Position numbers and translations under genes: made by a program
DNA from: Christensenellaceae bacterium
Lineage (GTDB): Bacteria > Bacillota > Clostridia > Christensenellales > UBA1750
Assembly (NCBI GenBank): GCA_031287285.1
Contig: JAITTC010000235.1
Location: forward strand, 1-5,243
DNA: 5,243 nucleotides
Direction: 5' to 3'
Notes under the pieces: generated by a model
What the model saw: only the letters and a program-made list of their open reading frames with translations
What the model was told of the DNA's origin: nothing
The model's database searches: none
Shown: piece by piece, positions 4,675-5,243 of the stretch
How positions within the stretch are numbered: the stretch's first letter is position 1
Layout: each line of letters opens with the position of its first letter

Positions 4675-4715
4675 ATGGCTGCGGCCGTTTTTGCGGCCGC
4701 AGGGCCTTGATTTTT
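4675..4715 (+). promoter_or_regulatory. ywlG leader hairpin coinciding with an 11-codon Ala-rich reading frame
   Basis: CTGCGGCCG (4679-4687) pairs perfectly with CGGCCGCAG (4694-4702), a 9-bp stem with a 6-base loop; UUUUU follows at 4711-4715, 8 bases after the stem. GGC (4677-4679) could pair with GCC (4704-4706) in an alternative longer stem. The same stretch reads ATG at 4675 to TGA at 4708 as MAAAVFAAAGP. The arrangement resembles a transcription attenuator, but the short frame has no Shine-Dalgarno, and GC palindromes of this kind encode alanine by chance. The ywlG ribosome binding site begins directly after the U run. Confidence 0.5.
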
Positions 4716-4735
4716 AAAGGAGGCTCCTCTTTTTT

Positions 4736-5243
4736 ATGCCAAGCACAAGCATTTATGAAGAAAGCCTGCTCGCCATGAAATCCCTCTGTGAGCAGGCCCG
4801 TATCAAGCCCCGTGAGCTGGTGGTCGTCGGCTGCTCGACCTCCGAGGTCGTCGGCCAGCGCATCGGCAGCGCGGGCTCGCCGGAAGCGGCGGCCGAAATC
4901 CTTCGCGGCCTGCTGGATGGCCTTTTGCCCTTCGGGGCCGCCCTGGCCGTGCAGTGCTGCGAGCATCTCAATCGCGCGCTCATCCTGCCGCGCGAAGCGC
5001 TCGAGCGCCTTTCCCTCACCGAGGTCTGCGTCCTTCCGCAGCCCCATGCCGGCGGCTCGCTGGCCACCGCCTACTATCGGCATTTGAGCGAGCCCGCCGT
5101 GGCCGAGGCCATCCAGGCAAGGGCCGGGCTCGACATTGGCGATACCCTGATCGGCATGCACCTTCGCCGGGTGGCTGTGCCGCTGCGCCTCGGGCTTTCC
5201 ATCGGCCAGGCGCGCCTGAACGCGGCCTTTTCAAGGCCGCCGC
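4736..5243 (+). CDS. ywlG: DUF436/UPF0340 family protein, YwlG-like (3' end cut off by the window)
   Basis: 169 residues are visible and the frame is still open at the window edge. Family members such as Bacillus YwlG are about 180 residues, so only a dozen or so should be missing. Hallmarks in order: VVVGCSTSEVVGQRIG (29-44), LAVQCCEHLNRALI (70-83), PHAGGSLATAYY (103-114), AGLDIGDTLIGMHLRRVAVP (130-149) and the start of the C-terminal SRPP block (166-169). The conserved cysteines and histidines (Cys33, Cys74, Cys75, His77, His142) hint at a metal or catalytic site, but the biochemical function of the family is not established as far as I know. The ATG at 4736 has AAAGGAGG at 4716-4723, a strong site with a longish 12-base spacing; a weak hairpin (AGGA with TCCT, 4718-4728) could partly mask it. 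It is divergent from the acetyltransferase gene. Confidence 0.93.
   Translation, partial: MPSTSIYEESLLAMKSLCEQARIKPRELVVVGCSTSEVVGQRIGSAGSPEAAAEILRGLLDGLLPFGAALAVQCCEHLNRALILPREALERLSLTEVCVLPQPHAGGSLATAYYRHLSEPAVAEAIQARAGLDIGDTLIGMHLRRVAVPLRLGLSIGQARLNAAFSRPP

Noticed and set aside
4589..5161. Minus-strand frame of 190 codons
   Set aside because: It runs antisense to ywlG, which carries all the DUF436 motifs, and across the promoter region; it is a shadow.

Overview
The window reads as a chromosomal segment of a moderately GC-rich Firmicute, most likely a member of the Clostridia. Evidence: the block rpmG-secE-nusG-rplK-rplA in that order; a short one-helix SecE; a four-cysteine ribosomal protein L33; a DUF436/YwlG gene (a family typical of Firmicutes); and strong AGGAGG-type ribosome binding sites with clear sigma-A-like promoters. 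The species cannot be named from this stretch.

Layout. 1-636 (+) is the 3' part of a tetratricopeptide-repeat gene whose start lies left of the window. It converges on the ribosomal/transcription operon, and a strong hairpin at 657-683 separates the two. 707-3105 (-) is the operon, transcribed right to left from a near-consensus promoter at 3191-3219: rpmG (L33), secE, nusG, rplK (L11), rplA (L1). The only large internal gap, 1855-2097 between nusG and rplK, holds several hairpins. The operon appears to end after rplA; the rplJ-rplL genes that commonly follow are not here.

3106-3778 has no convincing protein gene. It holds the operon promoter and leader, a long inverted repeat (3286-3356), two minus-strand intrinsic terminators (3370-3398 and 3523-3544), and a minus-strand promoter (3645-3672). 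Promoter and terminators together outline a possible purine-rich small RNA. 3779-4021 (+) is a small helical protein of unknown function. Its stop codon overlaps the stop codon of a convergent GNAT acetyltransferase gene (4018-4572, -). That gene is divergent from ywlG (4736 to the window end, +), and the two predicted promoters overlap at their -35 boxes. The ywlG leader carries a GC-rich hairpin that coincides with an 11-codon alanine-rich reading frame and is followed by a U run.

How the genes work together: the operon couples translation (L33, L11, L1), protein export (SecE) and transcription elongation (NusG), a standard growth-linked set. The right-hand genes are accessory or poorly characterised, and no joint pathway is evident. 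No mobile element, CRISPR array or tRNA was seen. The least explained parts are the 3240-3660 intergenic region and the ywlG leader.
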